Origin: Burkholderia ubonensis
GTDB taxonomy: Bacteria > Pseudomonadota > Gammaproteobacteria > Burkholderiales > Burkholderiaceae
NCBI RefSeq assembly: GCF_001718695.1
Contig: NZ_CP013420.1
Span: 868,001 to 932,000 of the forward strand
Reading direction: 5' to 3'
Length of the DNA: 64,000 bases
Below, piece by piece: positions 9,540-20,016 of the stretch (within the stretch, counting starts at the first letter, position 1; the number at the start of each line of letters is the position of its first letter). The position numbers and the translations under genes were made by a program. The notes under the pieces are model-generated. The model searched no databases. It saw nothing but the letters and a program-made list of their open reading frames with translations, and had not been told where the DNA came from.

Positions 9540-10595
9540 TCAGCGCGCGGGAAACACGCGCACCGCGCGCGGCACGGCCGTCGCGCCGTCGCCCACCCGC
9601 AGCGCGAGCGCCTGCCACGCGTCGCGATCGAGTTCCGCCTCGAGCGCGCCGCCCGTGCGCGCCTCCAGCTCGACGCGCACCGAGCCGCCGAGCGGCACGA
9701 CGCGGCGCACGTCCACCGCGATGCCGCTCTGCTGGTCTCCGGCCGGCCGCAGCTGCAGGTCGTGCGGGCGCACGTACGCATGCGCCGGCCCGGCGAAATC
9801 GGCGTCGACCGCGATCGGCGCGGCCGCGCCCTCGGCGACGAAGCCGTGTTCGGCGACCGTGCCCGGCAGCCGGTTCGCCGCGCCGAGGAATTCGTAGACG
9901 AAGGCGCTCTGCGGATGATCGTAGACGTCCTGCGGGCTGCCGACCTGCTCGACGCGGCCGTGGTTCAGCACGACGATGCGGTCCGCGACTTCCAGCGCCT
10001 CCTCCTGGTCGTGCGTGACGAAGATCGTCGAGATGTGCAGGTCGTCGTGCAGGCGGCGCAGCCAGCCGCGCAGCTCCTTGCGGACTTTCGCGTCGAGCGC
10101 GCCGAACGGCTCGTCGAGCAGCAGCACCTTCGGCTCGACCGCGAGCGCCCGGGCGAGCGCGATGCGCTGCCGCTGGCCGCCCGACAGCTCCGACGGATAG
10201 CGCTGCGCGAGCCAGTCGAGCTGCACGAGCTTCAGCAGCTCGTGCACCTTGTCGCGGATCACGGCCTCCGACGGCCGCTCGCGGCGCGGCTTCACGCGCA
10301 GCCCGAACGCGACGTTCTCGAACACGGTCATGTGGCGAAACAGCGCGTAGTGCTGGAACACGAAGCCGACCTGGCGCTCGCGCGCGCCGACCGACGCGAC
10401 GTCCTGGCCCTGCAGCACGACCTGCCCCGCGTCCGCGTGCTCGAGGCCCGCGATCACGCGCAGCAGCGTGGTCTTGCCGCAGCCCGACGGCCCGAGCAGC
10501 GCGACGAGCTCGCCCGCAGGAAAGTCGAGCGAGACGTTGTCGAGCGCGGTGAAATCGCCGAAGCGCTTGTGCAGATGACTGACGGTGATGCCCAT
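9540..10595 (-). CDS. cysA: Sulfate ABC transporter ATP-binding protein
   Basis: An ATPase of the sulfate/thiosulfate importer, 351 residues. Walker A (GPSGCGKTT), signature (LSGGQRQR), Walker B ([12 protein letters not shown]) and H-loop (VTHDQEEA) are all intact, and a C-terminal TOBE-type domain follows from about residue 235. The start at 10595 (MGITVSH) is preferred over an upstream extension because AGAGGCAACC precedes it. It energises CysT/CysW. Confidence 0.93.
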   Translation of the reverse strand: MGITVSHLHKRFGDFTALDNVSLDFPAGELVALLGPSGCGKTTLLRVIAGLEHADAGQVVLQGQDVASVGARERQVGFVFQHYALFRHMTVFENVAFGLRVKPRRERPSEAVIRDKVHELLKLVQLDWLAQRYPSELSGGQRQRIALARALAVEPKVLLLDEPFGALDAKVRKELRGWLRRLHDDLHISTIFVTHDQEEALEVADRIVVLNHGRVEQVGSPQDVYDHPQSAFVYEFLGAANRLPGTVAEHGFVAEGAAAPIAVDADFAGPAHAYVRPHDLQLRPAGDQQSGIAVDVRRVVPLGGSVRVELEARTGGALEAELDRDAWQALALRVGDGATAVPRAVRVFPAR

Positions 10596-10608
10596 TCTGG
10601 TTGCCTCT

Positions 10609-11556
10609 TTACGAATTCGACGAAGTGACGGCGGGGCCGGCATGCGCGGGAGCCGCGTCGCGCGCGCCGGCCAGATCGGCCGCGAGATGGCGCTCCGCGA
10701 GCAGCTTCAGCGCGAGCGTGACGAGCGCGAGCAGCGCGAGCACCGACGCCACCGCGAATGCGGCCGCGAAGTTGTACTCGTTGTACAGGATCTCGACGTG
10801 CAGCGGCATCGTGTCGGTCACGCCGCGGATGTGTCCGGACACGACCGACACCGCGCCGAACTCGCCCATCGCGCGCGCGTTGCACAGGATCACGCCGTAC
10901 AGCATGCCCCACTTCACGTTCGGCAGCGTCACGCGGCGGAAGATCTGCCAGCCCGACGCGCCGAGCACGCGCGCGGCCTCCTCCTCGTCGCTGCCCTGCG
11001 CCTGCATCAGCGGAATCAGCTCGCGCGCGACGAACGGGAACGTGACGAAGATCGTCGCGAGCACGATGCCGGGCACCGCGAAGATGATCTGCACGTCGTG
11101 CGCCTGCAGCCACGGCCCGAGCCAGCCCTGCGCGCCGAACAGCAGCACGTAGATGAGGCCCGAGATCACCGGCGACACCGAGAACGGCAGGTCGATCAGC
11201 GTCGTCAGCAGCGCCTTGCCGCGGAATTCGAACTTCGCGATCGCCCACGACGCGCACACGCCGAATACGAGGTTGAGCGGCACGGCGATCGCCGCGACGG
11301 TCAGCGTCAGCTTGATCGCCGACCATGCGTCCGGATCGGCGAGCGACTCGAGATAGAAGCCGGCGCCCTTTCTCAGCGCCTCGAAGAACACGGCCGCGAG
11401 CGGCACGACGAGGAAGAACGCGAGGAACGCGAGCGCGATGCCGGTGAGCAGCCAGCGCACGGCGCGCGGCTCGCTGACCGGGTCGAGCCGCTTCGCGGCG
11501 CGCGCCTGCGCGGCGGTGGACGGGGGTTTCAGCACGGCGGTGGCCTCCTGGCTCAT
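10609..11556 (-). CDS. cysW: Sulfate ABC transporter permease CysW
   Basis: An inner-membrane permease of 315 residues, with six hydrophobic helices and the EAA loop ([20 protein letters not shown]). Start MSQEAT at 11556 overlaps the cysT stop codon (ATGA), indicating coupled translation. The open frame extends further upstream but that part is the antisense-frame shadow of cysT. It pairs with CysT. Confidence 0.93.
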   Translation of the reverse strand: MSQEATAVLKPPSTAAQARAAKRLDPVSEPRAVRWLLTGIALAFLAFFLVVPLAAVFFEALRKGAGFYLESLADPDAWSAIKLTLTVAAIAVPLNLVFGVCASWAIAKFEFRGKALLTTLIDLPFSVSPVISGLIYVLLFGAQGWLGPWLQAHDVQIIFAVPGIVLATIFVTFPFVARELIPLMQAQGSDEEEAARVLGASGWQIFRRVTLPNVKWGMLYGVILCNARAMGEFGAVSVVSGHIRGVTDTMPLHVEILYNEYNFAAAFAVASVLALLALVTLALKLLAERHLAADLAGARDAAPAHAGPAVTSSNS

Positions 11557-12458
11557 CGTTGGCCTCCTGCGGCGGCGGTGGCGGCGGTCGCGGGCGCGCT
11601 CGCGGCGCGGCCGGACGATGCGGCGCGGCTCGTGCGGCGCTGCAGATACCACTGCAGCGTGTTGATCAGCAGCAGCATCACGAACGACACGACGAGCATC
11701 ACGACCGCGAGCGCGGTCGCGCCCGCGTAGTCGTACTGCTCGAGCTTCGTGATGATCAGGAGCGACGTGATCTCGGACTTCATCGGCACGTTGCCGGCGA
11801 TGAAAATCACCGAGCCGTATTCGCCGAGCGCGCGCGCGAACGCGAGCGCGAAACCGGTCAGGAGCGCCGGCAGCACGGCCGGCAGCACGACGCGGCGGAA
11901 CGTCAGCCAGCGCGACGCGCCGAGGCACGCGGCGGCCTCCTCCTGCTCGCGCTCGAAATCCTCGAGCACCGGCTGCACGGTGCGCACGACGAACGGCAGC
12001 CCGATGAAGGTCAGCGCGACCAGCACGCCGAGCGGCGTGAACGCGATCTTGATGCCGAACGGCGCGAGATACTGGCCGACCCAGCCGTTGGCCGCGTAGA
12101 CGGCGGCGAGCGAAATGCCGGCGACTGACGTCGGCAACGCGAACGGCAAGTCGACGATCGCATCGACGACGCGCTTGAACGGGAACGTGTAGCGCACGAG
12201 CACCCACGCGACGAGAAAGCCGAACACCGCGTTGATCAGCGCGCCGCCCAGCGCCGCCGAGAACGTCAGCCGGTACGACGCGAGCACGCGCGGCGACGCG
12301 ACGGCCGCGATGAACTGGTCCCACGAGAGCGTCGCGGTCTTCAGGAACGTGGCGGCAAGCGGAATCAGCACCACGAGGCTCAAATAGGCCACCGTGATGC
12401 CGAGCGTCACGCCGAAGCCGGGCAGCGCGCTCGGCTTGCGAAAGGTGTACGTCGTCAT
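11553..12458 (-). CDS. cysT: Sulfate ABC transporter permease CysT
   Basis: A 301-residue inner-membrane permease (CysT, also called CysU), six helices, EAA loop ([19 protein letters not shown]). It lies between the sulfate-binding protein and cysW in the usual order. It forms the channel with CysW. Confidence 0.93.
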   Translation of the reverse strand: MTTYTFRKPSALPGFGVTLGITVAYLSLVVLIPLAATFLKTATLSWDQFIAAVASPRVLASYRLTFSAALGGALINAVFGFLVAWVLVRYTFPFKRVVDAIVDLPFALPTSVAGISLAAVYAANGWVGQYLAPFGIKIAFTPLGVLVALTFIGLPFVVRTVQPVLEDFEREQEEAAACLGASRWLTFRRVVLPAVLPALLTGFALAFARALGEYGSVIFIAGNVPMKSEITSLLIITKLEQYDYAGATALAVVMLVVSFVMLLLINTLQWYLQRRTSRAASSGRAASAPATAATAAAGGQR

Positions 12459-12512
12459 CGGATGCTCTTGCTGGGTCGAATCACATGGGTCCGGCGCGAG
12501 CGCCGGGGGTGC

Positions 12513-12533
12513 GGCGCGCTGCTGTCGCGCGCC
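12513..12533 (-). terminator. Hairpin between sbp and cysT
   Basis: A 7-bp stem GGCGCGC / GCGCGCC lies in the 90-base gap between sbp and cysT. With no U-tract it may act as an mRNA stabiliser or partial attenuator that keeps binding-protein levels above permease levels. That role is inference. Confidence 0.3.
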
Positions 12534-12548
12534 GCTGTCGTTATGTCG

Positions 12549-13586
12549 TCACTGCGGCTTGTAGATCGAATCGAACACGCCGCCGTCGGCGAAATGCGTC
12601 TTCTGCGCATTCGTCCAGCCGCCGAACGTGTCGTCGACCGTGTACAGCTTCAGCTTCGGAAACTGCTTCGTCAGCTCCGCCGGCACGTTCTTCGAGCGCG
12701 GCCGGTAATAGTTGCGCGCGGCGATCTCCTGGCCCTGCGGGCTGTACAGGTAGTTCAGGTACGCCTCGGCGAGCTTGCGCGAGCCCTTCTTGTCGACCAC
12801 CTTGTCGACGATCGCGACCGGCGGCTCGGCCAGGATGCTCACCGACGGCACGACGATCTCGAACTTGTCGGCGCCGAATTCCTTGATCGACAGGAACGCC
12901 TCGTTCTCCCATGCGATCAGCACGTCGCCGATGCCGCGCTGCACGAAGCTCGTCGTCGCGCCTCGCGCGCCCGAGTCGAGCACGCCCGCGTTCTTGTAGA
13001 GCTTCGTGACGAAGTCCTTCGCGGCCTGCTCGCTGCCGCCCGGCTTGTGCACCGCGTACGCCCACGCGGCGAGATAGTTCCAGCGCGCGCCGCCCGAGGT
13101 CTTCGGGTTCGGCGTGACGATCGACACGCCCGGCTTCGTCAGGTCGTCCCAGTCCTTGATGCCCTTCGGATTGCCCTTGCGCACGAGGAACACGATCGTC
13201 GACGTGTACGGCGACGCGTTGTCGGGCAGGCGCTTCTGCCAGTCCTTGCTGACGAGCCCCTTGTTCGCGAGCGCGTCGATGTCGTACGCGAGCGCGAGCG
13301 TCACGACGTCGGCCTGCAGCCCGTCGAGCACCGAGCGCGCCTGCGCGCCCGAGCCGCCGTGCGACTGCTTGAAGTTGACGGTCTCGCCCGTCTTCGCCTT
13401 CCATTCCTTGCCGAACGCCTGGTTGAAGTCCTGATACAGCTCGCGCGTCGGGTCGTACGACACGTTCAGGAAAGTCGTATCGGCATGCGCCTGCGCGACG
13501 ACGCCCAGCGCCGCGGCCGCGCCCAGCGCGAAGGTTGCGATCAAGCGGCGCGCCCCGCCCGCCAGTCCCGTATTGCGCTTCACCAT
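12549..13586 (-). CDS. sbp: Periplasmic sulfate-binding protein
   Basis: A substrate-binding protein of the sulfate/thiosulfate family, 345 residues, first gene of the sulfate operon. It has a signal peptide ([16 protein letters not shown], then [14 protein letters not shown] to AQAHA). The mature protein contains family segments such as [16 protein letters not shown] and [12 protein letters not shown], the latter contributing to sulfate binding. Start 13586 is chosen for the GGGAGAA ribosome site about 7 bases upstream; an ATG 9 codons earlier has none. Confidence 0.92.
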   Translation of the reverse strand: MVKRNTGLAGGARRLIATFALGAAAALGVVAQAHADTTFLNVSYDPTRELYQDFNQAFGKEWKAKTGETVNFKQSHGGSGAQARSVLDGLQADVVTLALAYDIDALANKGLVSKDWQKRLPDNASPYTSTIVFLVRKGNPKGIKDWDDLTKPGVSIVTPNPKTSGGARWNYLAAWAYAVHKPGGSEQAAKDFVTKLYKNAGVLDSGARGATTSFVQRGIGDVLIAWENEAFLSIKEFGADKFEIVVPSVSILAEPPVAIVDKVVDKKGSRKLAEAYLNYLYSPQGQEIAARNYYRPRSKNVPAELTKQFPKLKLYTVDDTFGGWTNAQKTHFADGGVFDSIYKPQ

Positions 13587-13827
13587 CGATGCTTCTCCCG
13601 TGTTGTCGGTCATGTTGTCGGTATTGCGAGATGCGAGCCAGTCTATCGAACGGGTTACATGATTAAAAATAATCGTTCCTCATTTTTTAATATTGAAAAG
13701 TGCTAAAGCAGACGGCATCGACGGTTACAGCGGACGAACCGGCGTCCGGACGTCGCCGGATCGCGCATCGCGCCGGAATCGACGCGATCGCGACGAACCT
13801 CAGGTAACACTTGAAATTCCCCGGGTA
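13587..13827. promoter_or_regulatory. Divergent sbp/lexA control region
   Basis: A region between the sbp start and the lexA operators. An AT-rich block (about 13650-13702) stands out from the GC-rich surroundings and probably carries the sbp promoter and CysB contacts. CysB sites are too degenerate to assign by eye. Confidence 0.4.
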
Positions 13828-13843
13828 CTGTATAAAAATACAG
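13828..13843. promoter_or_regulatory. LexA box 1
   Basis: CTGTATAAAAATACAG fits the SOS consensus CTGT-N8-ACAG exactly. It lies 28 bases upstream of the lexA start, overlapping the likely promoter. Confidence 0.95.
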
Positions 13844-13847
13844 CTCA

Positions 13848-13863
13848 CTGTCTATCCATACAG
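13848..13863. promoter_or_regulatory. LexA box 2
   Basis: CTGTCTATCCATACAG is a second perfect SOS box, 20 bases centre to centre from box 1 and 8 bases from the lexA ATG. Tandem boxes predict cooperative autorepression. Confidence 0.95.
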
Positions 13864-13870
13864 TTGAGCC

Positions 13871-14518
13871 ATGACCAAACTCACCGCACGCCAGCAGCAA
13901 GTGTTCGACTTGATCCGCCGCGCGATCGAGCGCTCCGGCTTCCCGCCCACCCGCGCCGAGATCGCGGCCGAACTGGGATTCAGTTCGCCCAATGCAGCCG
14001 AGGAGCACCTGCGCGCGCTGGCGCGCAAGGGCGTGATCGAACTGGCGGCCGGCGCGTCGCGCGGCATCCGCCTGCTCGGCGGCGACGACGCGCCGCACCA
14101 GTTCACGCTGCCGCACGCGGCCCTGATGCAGCTGTCGCTGCCGCTCGTCGGCCGGGTCGCGGCAGGTAGCCCGATCCTCGCGCAGGAGCACATCTCGCAG
14201 CACTTCGCGTGCGATCCCGCGCTGTTCTCCAGCAAGCCGGACTACCTGCTGAAGGTCCGCGGCCTGTCGATGCGCGACGCCGGCATCCTCGACGGCGACC
14301 TGCTCGCCGTGCAGAAGCGCACGGAAGCGAAGGACGGCCAGATCATCGTCGCGCGTCTGGGCGACGATGTCACCGTCAAGCGCCTGAAGCGCCGGCCCGG
14401 CGGCCTCGAGCTGATCGCGGAGAACCCTGATTACGAAAACATCTTCGTCAAGGCCGGCAGCGCGGAATTCGCGCTGGAAGGCATCGCCGTCGGGCTGATT
14501 CGCTCGGGCGAATTCTGA
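13871..14518 (+). CDS. lexA: SOS repressor LexA
   Basis: The LexA repressor-protease, 215 residues. The N-terminal winged helix ([33 protein letters not shown]) binds SOS boxes. The cleavage site Ala-Gly (VAAGSPILA), the catalytic Ser ([17 protein letters not shown]) and the catalytic Lys in [15 protein letters not shown] are all visible. RecA filaments trigger self-cleavage. Two SOS boxes precede it, so it is autoregulated. It probably also governs the prophage box at 33499-33514. Confidence 0.97.
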   Translation: MTKLTARQQQVFDLIRRAIERSGFPPTRAEIAAELGFSSPNAAEEHLRALARKGVIELAAGASRGIRLLGGDDAPHQFTLPHAALMQLSLPLVGRVAAGSPILAQEHISQHFACDPALFSSKPDYLLKVRGLSMRDAGILDGDLLAVQKRTEAKDGQIIVARLGDDVTVKRLKRRPGGLELIAENPDYENIFVKAGSAEFALEGIAVGLIRSGEF

Positions 14519-14544
14519 CCATCCGTCTCGCTCAGGAGAACACC

Positions 14545-14880
14545 ATGGAACGCCTTGCCCGCCTGCTGCCTTTCCGCCAATTCGGTCGCCTGCGCCACCT
14601 GCGCGGCCGCACGCCGTGCGCGCCGCTGACCGCCGCGGCGCCCACCGGTCAAGAAGAAGCAGTCGAACGGCAAGCGTCGTTGCTGCCGTCGGCGCTGCCC
14701 GCATTCGCGCGGGTATCGCTGAACGCCGGTCTGAACCACGCGGAACCGGCGCGCCGCGCGCCGGTGCGCGTCTATCATGGTTCGTCGCGCCTGATCATGG
14801 TCGGGACGATCGACGCGGTGTGCCGGATGATCGATCACTGCATTGCCGAGGAACGTTCGATCGCGCAAGGCAGTCTCTGA
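14545..14880 (+). CDS. Small hypothetical protein after lexA
   Basis: A 111-residue protein I do not recognise. AGGAG lies 6 bases before the ATG, and the gene starts only 26 bases after lexA, so it is probably cotranscribed and SOS-induced. The N-terminus is Arg-rich and the C-terminal half (VRVYHGSSRLIMVGTIDAVC) looks like a compact folded segment. No transmembrane helix is visible. An SulA-like role has been proposed for genes in this position in other bacteria, but nothing in the sequence supports it here. Confidence 0.65.
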   Translation: MERLARLLPFRQFGRLRHLRGRTPCAPLTAAAPTGQEEAVERQASLLPSALPAFARVSLNAGLNHAEPARRAPVRVYHGSSRLIMVGTIDAVCRMIDHCIAEERSIAQGSL

Positions 14881-14909
14881 TTGCGGAACGTTCCCGCACC
14901 GGAGGCATT

Positions 14910-15617
14910 GTGAATTACGCACCGGGCCGCCCCAGGCGGCTCAAACCCCTGTTGATCGTCGTGCTGGCCGCCGTCGTCATCGCGGCGATCGGCTGCGCGT
15001 ATGCGTCGCCCTACGTCGCGCTCGGCCGCCTGAAATCGGCGATCGATGCGCGCGATGCGCAGGCGGTCAGCGAGTATGTGGATTTCCCGTCGCTGCGCAT
15101 CAGCCTGAAGCAGCAGGTCACCGACGAGTTGATGCGCCGGATCGACGCCAAACGGCAGAACAATCCGTTCGCCGCGATCGGCGCGTTGATCGGTTCAGCG
15201 TTGATCGGGCCGCTGGTTGACGCCTACGCGACCCCGGAAGGCGTTGCGGCGCTGATGAGCGGCATCCCGCCGCGCGGTAGTCCCGGCGAACGGCCTCCCG
15301 AATGGGCCGGCTCGCCGTCGAGGTCGCCGTCAGGCACCGCGCCAGCCAGCGCGCCGGCTGTGCCACCGTCGAGCGCCGGCAGTCCAGCGAGCGTGCCGGC
15401 AGCCGCCAGCGGCGCCACCTCGGTCCCGGTGCCAGCTCCCGCCCCAGCCGGCGCGAGCGATCCCGGTCGGACACAGCAAACGAGCGCGGGCTACCGGAAC
15501 ATCGACGAATTCGTCGTGACGTACCAGCGCAACGCGGATGGGACGCGCTACGCGGCGATTCTCCACCGCGTCGGGCTGTTTTCGTGGAAGCTGTCCGCGA
15601 TCGACCTGCACGGCTGA
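14910..15617 (+). CDS. DUF2939-like membrane-anchored protein
   Basis: A 235-residue protein starting with GTG, chosen because GGAGG sits 5 bases upstream. One N-terminal membrane helix (LLIVVLAAVVIAAIGCAYA) is followed by a segment typical of DUF2939 (YVALGRLKSAIDARDAQAVS, then YVDFPSLRISLKQQV). A long Pro/Ser/Ala-rich linker (about residues 115-185) leads to a C-terminal region ending VGLFSWKLSAIDL. It is likely exported and membrane-bound; function unknown. Confidence 0.75.
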   Translation: MNYAPGRPRRLKPLLIVVLAAVVIAAIGCAYASPYVALGRLKSAIDARDAQAVSEYVDFPSLRISLKQQVTDELMRRIDAKRQNNPFAAIGALIGSALIGPLVDAYATPEGVAALMSGIPPRGSPGERPPEWAGSPSRSPSGTAPASAPAVPPSSAGSPASVPAAASGATSVPVPAPAPAGASDPGRTQQTSAGYRNIDEFVVTYQRNADGTRYAAILHRVGLFSWKLSAIDLHG

Positions 15618-15728
15618 GCGCGCGTTGCCGGTAGGCGGTGCCGCGGATGCGGCACACGGCACGCGCTCATCGCGAAGCCAGCGAGCTGGTCATGCGGCAA
15701 ACGCGTGCATCCTCGTGCCATTAGCCCA

Positions 15729-16226
15729 CTATTTACCGCTCGCGGTAGCCGCCTCGCGCTCGCGTGCGATTTCGGCCTTCTGCTCTTCGGCGGACGAGCA
15801 CGCCACCAGGATGCTGCAGTTCACGCGGTCGAGCAGTTGCGTATTGCCCGAGCCCATCCACCATCTCGACAACCCGCTGCGGCAGCGGTGCCCGACCACG
15901 ATCAGGTCGACCTTCAGTTCCGCGGCGAGGTTGGCAATCTCGTCGATCGGGTAGCCGAACGCGAAATGCCCTTCCGCCTGCAATCCGCGTTCGCGCAGCC
16001 AGTCCACGCCTTCCTGCAGGATTTCGCGCGCCGTTTCCTCGAAGCGGCCACACGCGACATCGGTCAACAATCCGGCGCTTTGCGCAATGCTCGAACGCAT
16101 GTCGACGACGGACAGCAGGTGCGTCTCGGCCTTCAGGTCCAGCGCGAGATTGGCACCGCAGCGCAATGCCTTGCGTCCCTCGAGCGTGCCGTCATAACAC
16201 AGCAGAATCTTGTTGTAGCTAGCCAT
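15729..16226 (-). CDS. Universal stress protein
   Basis: A UspA-family cytoplasmic protein, 165 residues. It starts MASYNKILLCYDGTLEGRKA, with the typical first strand and Asp. The ATP-binding pattern G-x2-G-x9-G(S/T) is only partly kept (VVGHRCRSGLSRWWMGSGNT), so nucleotide binding is plausible. The start at 16226 is supported by GGGAGGG upstream. It stands alone and is divergent from the nodI-like gene. Confidence 0.87.
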   Translation of the reverse strand: MASYNKILLCYDGTLEGRKALRCGANLALDLKAETHLLSVVDMRSSIAQSAGLLTDVACGRFEETAREILQEGVDWLRERGLQAEGHFAFGYPIDEIANLAAELKVDLIVVGHRCRSGLSRWWMGSGNTQLLDRVNCSILVACSSAEEQKAEIAREREAATASGK

Positions 16227-16579
16227 GAGCCCTCCCATACGAGACAACGAACCCTACGCATTCATCATGGTGCGCCGCAATTCGGGACGCAAGGGATGGA
16301 AAACGCTGATTCGCCCCGTGGGGCCGATCCGCGATGATGCGGTGCATGATCGGCATGCGCCGGCACCGCGCTGCGCGCACACGCCCTGAAGGCGTGCAGG
16401 CAATGCACTAGAATGGCCCGGTCGTGCCGCCCGTTCGCGTCACGCGCAGGTTGCGCGCCGTATCGCGCTTTCCCGTCATGCCGGTGCGACCGTCAACCGG
16501 CGCATCGGTTCGCGCCCGGCTTCGGCGCGCACGGTCGCCGGACGTGTCCGCCACGCTGCATCCAACGACAACATTGCCC
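16227..16579. other. Divergent promoter region usp/nodI
   Basis: About 350 bases. The nodI frame stays open upstream but without a ribosome site or conserved residues, so I treat it as non-coding control DNA. No operator is recognisable. Confidence 0.5.
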
Positions 16580-17494
16580 ATGTCCGTCGCACCGATCGAT
16601 TTCCAGAACGTCGAAAAGCGCTATGGCGGCAAGCTCGTCGTCAACGGCCTGTCCTTTCGCGTCCATGCCGGCGAATGCTACGGCCTGCTCGGGCCGAACG
16701 GCGCCGGCAAGACCACGACGCTGAAGATGCTGCTCGGCATCACGTATCCGGACGCCGGTGCGATCTCGCTATGCGGCGAACCGGTTCCGGCGCGCGCGCG
16801 CCGGGCGCGCCAGCGGGTCGGCGTCGTGCCGCAATTCGACAATCTCGACCCGGATTTCACGGTTCGCGAGAATTTGCTGGTGTTCAGCCGCTATTTCGGC
16901 GTGTCGGCACACGACGCCCGCGCGCTGGTGCCGTCGCTGCTCGCGTTCGCGAAGCTCGGGAACAAGGCGGACGCGAAGGTCAGCGAGCTGTCGGGCGGCA
17001 TGAAGCGGCGGCTGACGCTCGCGCGCGCGCTCGTCAACGACCCCGACGTGCTGGTGCTCGACGAGCCGACGACCGGCCTCGACCCGCAGGCGCGGCACCT
17101 GATGTGGGAGCGGCTGCGCTCGCTGCTCGCGCACGGCAAGACGATCCTGATCACCACGCATTTCATGGAAGAAGCCGAGCGCCTGTGCGACCGCCTGTGC
17201 GTGATCGAGGAAGGTCGCAAGATCGCCGAAGGCGCGCCGCATGCGCTGATCGAATCGGAAATCGGCTGCGACGTGATCGAGATCTACGGCGCCGATCCGG
17301 CCGCGCTGCGCGACGAGCTGGCCGCCTTCGCGGAACGCACCGAGATCAGCGGCGAGACGCTGTTCTGCTACGTGAGCGACCCCGATCCGCTCAATGCTCG
17401 ACTCAAGGGCCGCGCCGGATTGCGCTATCTGCATCGCCCCGCCAATCTGGAAGACGTGTTCCTGCGGCTGACCGGCCGCGAGATGCAGGACTGA
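16580..17494 (+). CDS. nodI: NodI-type ABC exporter ATPase
   Basis: An ATPase of 304 residues with Walker A ([16 protein letters not shown]), Q-loop (VVPQFDNLD), signature ([15 protein letters not shown]), Walker B ([13 protein letters not shown]) and H-loop (TTHFMEEAE). It matches the NodI / lipooligosaccharide exporter group and is followed at once by a matching permease. In rhizobia NodIJ exports Nod factors, but homologues are general in Burkholderia, where the cargo is unknown. The start MSVAPIDF is chosen by homology, since the ribosome site is weak. Confidence 0.85.
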   Translation: MSVAPIDFQNVEKRYGGKLVVNGLSFRVHAGECYGLLGPNGAGKTTTLKMLLGITYPDAGAISLCGEPVPARARRARQRVGVVPQFDNLDPDFTVRENLLVFSRYFGVSAHDARALVPSLLAFAKLGNKADAKVSELSGGMKRRLTLARALVNDPDVLVLDEPTTGLDPQARHLMWERLRSLLAHGKTILITTHFMEEAERLCDRLCVIEEGRKIAEGAPHALIESEIGCDVIEIYGADPAALRDELAAFAERTEISGETLFCYVSDPDPLNARLKGRAGLRYLHRPANLEDVFLRLTGREMQD

Positions 17495-17500
17495 GCGCTC

Positions 17501-18334
17501 ATGGACGTACGCAACTATTCCGCCTCCGCCACGCCCGCGCCGCCGCGCGAATCGCGCTTTGCGATCGCGATGCCGGCGAACGCGACCAACTGGGCCGCCG
17601 TGTGGCGCCGCAACTATCTCGTGTGGCGCAAGCTCGCGATGGCTTCGATGATCGGCAATCTGGCGGATCCGATGATCTACCTGTTCGGGCTCGGGTTCGG
17701 GCTGGGACTGATGGTCGGCCGCGTCGACGGCGTGTCGTACATCGCGTTCCTCGCGGCGGGCACGGTCGGGTCGAGCGTGATGATGTCCGCGAGCTTCGAG
17801 TCGATGTATTCGGGCTTCTCGCGGATGCACGTGCAGCGCACCTGGGAAGCGATCATGCACACGCCGCTCGTGCTTGGCGACATCGTGCTCGGCGAGATCG
17901 TCTGGGCGGCCAGCAAGGCGATGCTGTCGGGTTCCGCGATCATGATCGTCGCGGGCCTGCTCGGCTATGCGAGCTTTCCGTCGATGCTCGCCGCGCTGCC
18001 GGTGATCGCGCTCGCCGGCCTGGCGTTCGCGAGCGCCGCGATGGTCGTCACCGCGCTCGCGCCGTCATACGATTTCTTCATGTTTTATCAGACGCTCGTG
18101 CTGACGCCGATGCTGCTGCTGTCCGGCGTGTTCTTCCCGCTCACGCAGTTGCCGGAGATCGCGCAGCACGCGGCGCATGCGCTGCCGCTCGCGCACGCGG
18201 TCGAACTGATCCGGCCCGCGATGCTCGGCCGGCCCGCGTCGCACGTCGGCCTGCACGTGGCGGTGCTGGCCGCCTATGCGATCGGCAGCTTCCTGCTGTC
18301 CGCGCGGCTGTTCCGGCGCCGGATGATGCGCTGA
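17501..18334 (+). CDS. nodJ: NodJ-type ABC-2 permease
   Basis: A 277-residue ABC-2 inner-membrane permease with about six helices ([40 protein letters not shown]). It starts 6 bases after the nodI-like stop codon, so the two form one exporter operon. The N-terminal ~30 residues are a soluble lead. The substrate is unknown. Confidence 0.85.
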   Translation: MDVRNYSASATPAPPRESRFAIAMPANATNWAAVWRRNYLVWRKLAMASMIGNLADPMIYLFGLGFGLGLMVGRVDGVSYIAFLAAGTVGSSVMMSASFESMYSGFSRMHVQRTWEAIMHTPLVLGDIVLGEIVWAASKAMLSGSAIMIVAGLLGYASFPSMLAALPVIALAGLAFASAAMVVTALAPSYDFFMFYQTLVLTPMLLLSGVFFPLTQLPEIAQHAAHALPLAHAVELIRPAMLGRPASHVGLHVAVLAAYAIGSFLLSARLFRRRMMR

Positions 18335-18382
18335 CGCGCACGCGCATACCGCGCCGGCCGGTGTGCCGAGCCGACGACGACG

Positions 18383-18805
18383 TCACTCGTCTTCGTCGCT
18401 CCACGGAATCTCGACGTCGGTCAGGAACGCGACGGTCGCGAGTGGGCCGCCCTCGTGACGGCCGAGCTTGCCGTCCGCGCGATGCCATTCGACCCGGAAC
18501 TGCGTGCCCGGATCGTCGGCCAGCAGATAGACCGTGCGCAGCTCTTCCGGCTCCGCGTCCTCGACGGGGCCGTCGAACGACACGAGCATCTTCTGCGGCC
18601 ACAGGCCGTTCACCGGATCGTAGATGCGCTCGCCCTGCGGAATGTCGACGCTGGCCTCGACGCCGATCGTGGCGGACGCCTCGACGATCATCGCGCCGAG
18701 CGCGGACAGCACGGCGGTCGCGCGCGCCGAATTGGCCTGGCGAATCGCGAGATCGCCGCGCGTCAGCGCCTTTTCGAGCCGAGGATGAATCTTGGGTTGG
18801 GTCAT
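18383..18805 (-). CDS. Hypothetical acidic protein
   Basis: A 140-residue soluble protein that I do not recognise. It starts MTQPKIHPRLEKALTRGDLA. The longer upstream frame is a shadow. The C-terminal half is acidic and ends DVEIPWSDEDE. No signal peptide, membrane helix or catalytic motif is visible. It is convergent with nodJ and lies downstream of the permease gene on the same strand. Confidence 0.6.
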   Translation of the reverse strand: MTQPKIHPRLEKALTRGDLAIRQANSARATAVLSALGAMIVEASATIGVEASVDIPQGERIYDPVNGLWPQKMLVSFDGPVEDAEPEELRTVYLLADDPGTQFRVEWHRADGKLGRHEGGPLATVAFLTDVEIPWSDEDE

Positions 18806-18832
18806 GCGAGTTCCTGATTGCTTCTTGTGAAT

Positions 18833-18860
18833 GGCGCCGCCCGCGCGAAGCGGCGGCGCC
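18833..18860. terminator. GC-rich hairpin after permease gene
   Basis: A 9-bp perfect stem GGCGCCGCC / GGCGGCGCC in the gap between the permease stop codon and the preceding gene. It lacks a U-tract and its role is uncertain. Confidence 0.3.
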
Positions 18861-18957
18861 GGATGAATAAGGTGATTATGGGGGCAGGCGCGCGCCCCCG
18901 AAGACGCCTTCGCACCGCAATCGCCGCCGGACGTCTTCGACCCCGCGCGGCCCGCGG

Positions 18958-20016
18958 TCAGAACCCCAGCGCGATCGCGAGCAGCCCGCTCGCGATGCCG
19001 AACGCGACGACGAGCGCCGTGACGAGCGCGAGCGTGGCCGGCCGGAACGCGCGCGCAAGCATCGCGAGCGACGGCACGCTGATCGGCGGCAGCGTCATCA
19101 GCAGCGCGGCGGCCGGGCCGACGCCCATGCCGAGCGACAGCATCGCCTGGATGATCGGCACCTCGCCCGCCGTCGGAATCACGAACAGCGCGCCCGCGAC
19201 CGCGAACGCGACGATCCAGCCGACATGGTTGCCGATGTCCGGGCCGATATGCGGGAACAGCCATGCGCGCGCCGCGCCGAGCAGCAGCACGAGCACGAGG
19301 TATTCGGGCACGAGCCGCACGGTCATCCGCGCGAGGATTTTCATCCAGCGCGCGAACGCGTTGCCGGCCGCGGCCTGCTCGGCCACCAGCGCGGCGAGCC
19401 GCGTGTCGTCGATGCTGCGGTCGTCCGGGCGCGCGAGCCGGTTCAGCAGATAGCCGATCCCGAACACCATCGCGATGCCGAGCACGAGCCGCAGCGCGCT
19501 CCAGTGCCAGCCGAGCACGAAGCCCATGAACACCAGCGCGGCCGGGTTCAGCACCGTATTGCCGAGCCAGAACGCCACCGCGCCGCCCGGCGACGCATGC
19601 CGCTCGCGCAGGCCCGCGACGACGGGCGCCGCGCAGCAGGTGCACATCATGCCCGGCAGCGACAGCAGGCCGCCCGCGGCGACGCTGCCGAAGCCCGTCT
19701 TACCGAGCACGCGCGCGACCCAGTGCGCGGGCAGCAGCGCCTGCACCGCCGAGCCGAGCAGCAGGCCGAGCACCATCGCCTGCCAGATCGCCTTGCCGTA
19801 CGCCCACGCGTAGTCGAGCGCGGCCTTCAGCGACGGCTCGGGCGGCGCCGACGCCGCCCCCATCAGGATCGACTGGCCGATCGAATGATGCTCGGCGGCC
19901 AGGAACGCCTTGTTGTAGTACGGAAACCATTTCACGTAGAACAGGCCTGCGACCGCGATCAGCAGGAAGGTCATCCAGCCGAGCGCCGGATTCGGTTGAG
20001 TGCGTGTGGTTGTCAT
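18958..20016 (-). CDS. DUF318/ArsP-like permease
   Basis: A 352-residue integral membrane protein with about eight to ten helices, of the permease family PF03773 (ArsP/UPF0718). The conserved motif SLPGMMCTCCAAPVVAGLR carries the paired cysteines typical of the family. ArsP members move trivalent organoarsenicals. The substrate here is not determined. Its start overlaps the selU stop codon as ATGA, so the two are translationally coupled. Confidence 0.82.
   Translation of the reverse strand: MTTTRTQPNPALGWMTFLLIAVAGLFYVKWFPYYNKAFLAAEHHSIGQSILMGAASAPPEPSLKAALDYAWAYGKAIWQAMVLGLLLGSAVQALLPAHWVARVLGKTGFGSVAAGGLLSLPGMMCTCCAAPVVAGLRERHASPGGAVAFWLGNTVLNPAALVFMGFVLGWHWSALRLVLGIAMVFGIGYLLNRLARPDDRSIDDTRLAALVAEQAAAGNAFARWMKILARMTVRLVPEYLVLVLLLGAARAWLFPHIGPDIGNHVGWIVAFAVAGALFVIPTAGEVPIIQAMLSLGMGVGPAAALLMTLPPISVPSLAMLARAFRPATLALVTALVVAFGIASGLLAIALGF

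Noticed and set aside
16675..18870. Long alternate-frame open frame across nodI and nodJ
   Set aside because: The true frames contain complete ABC motifs and permease helices; this frame is Arg/Ala-rich with none.
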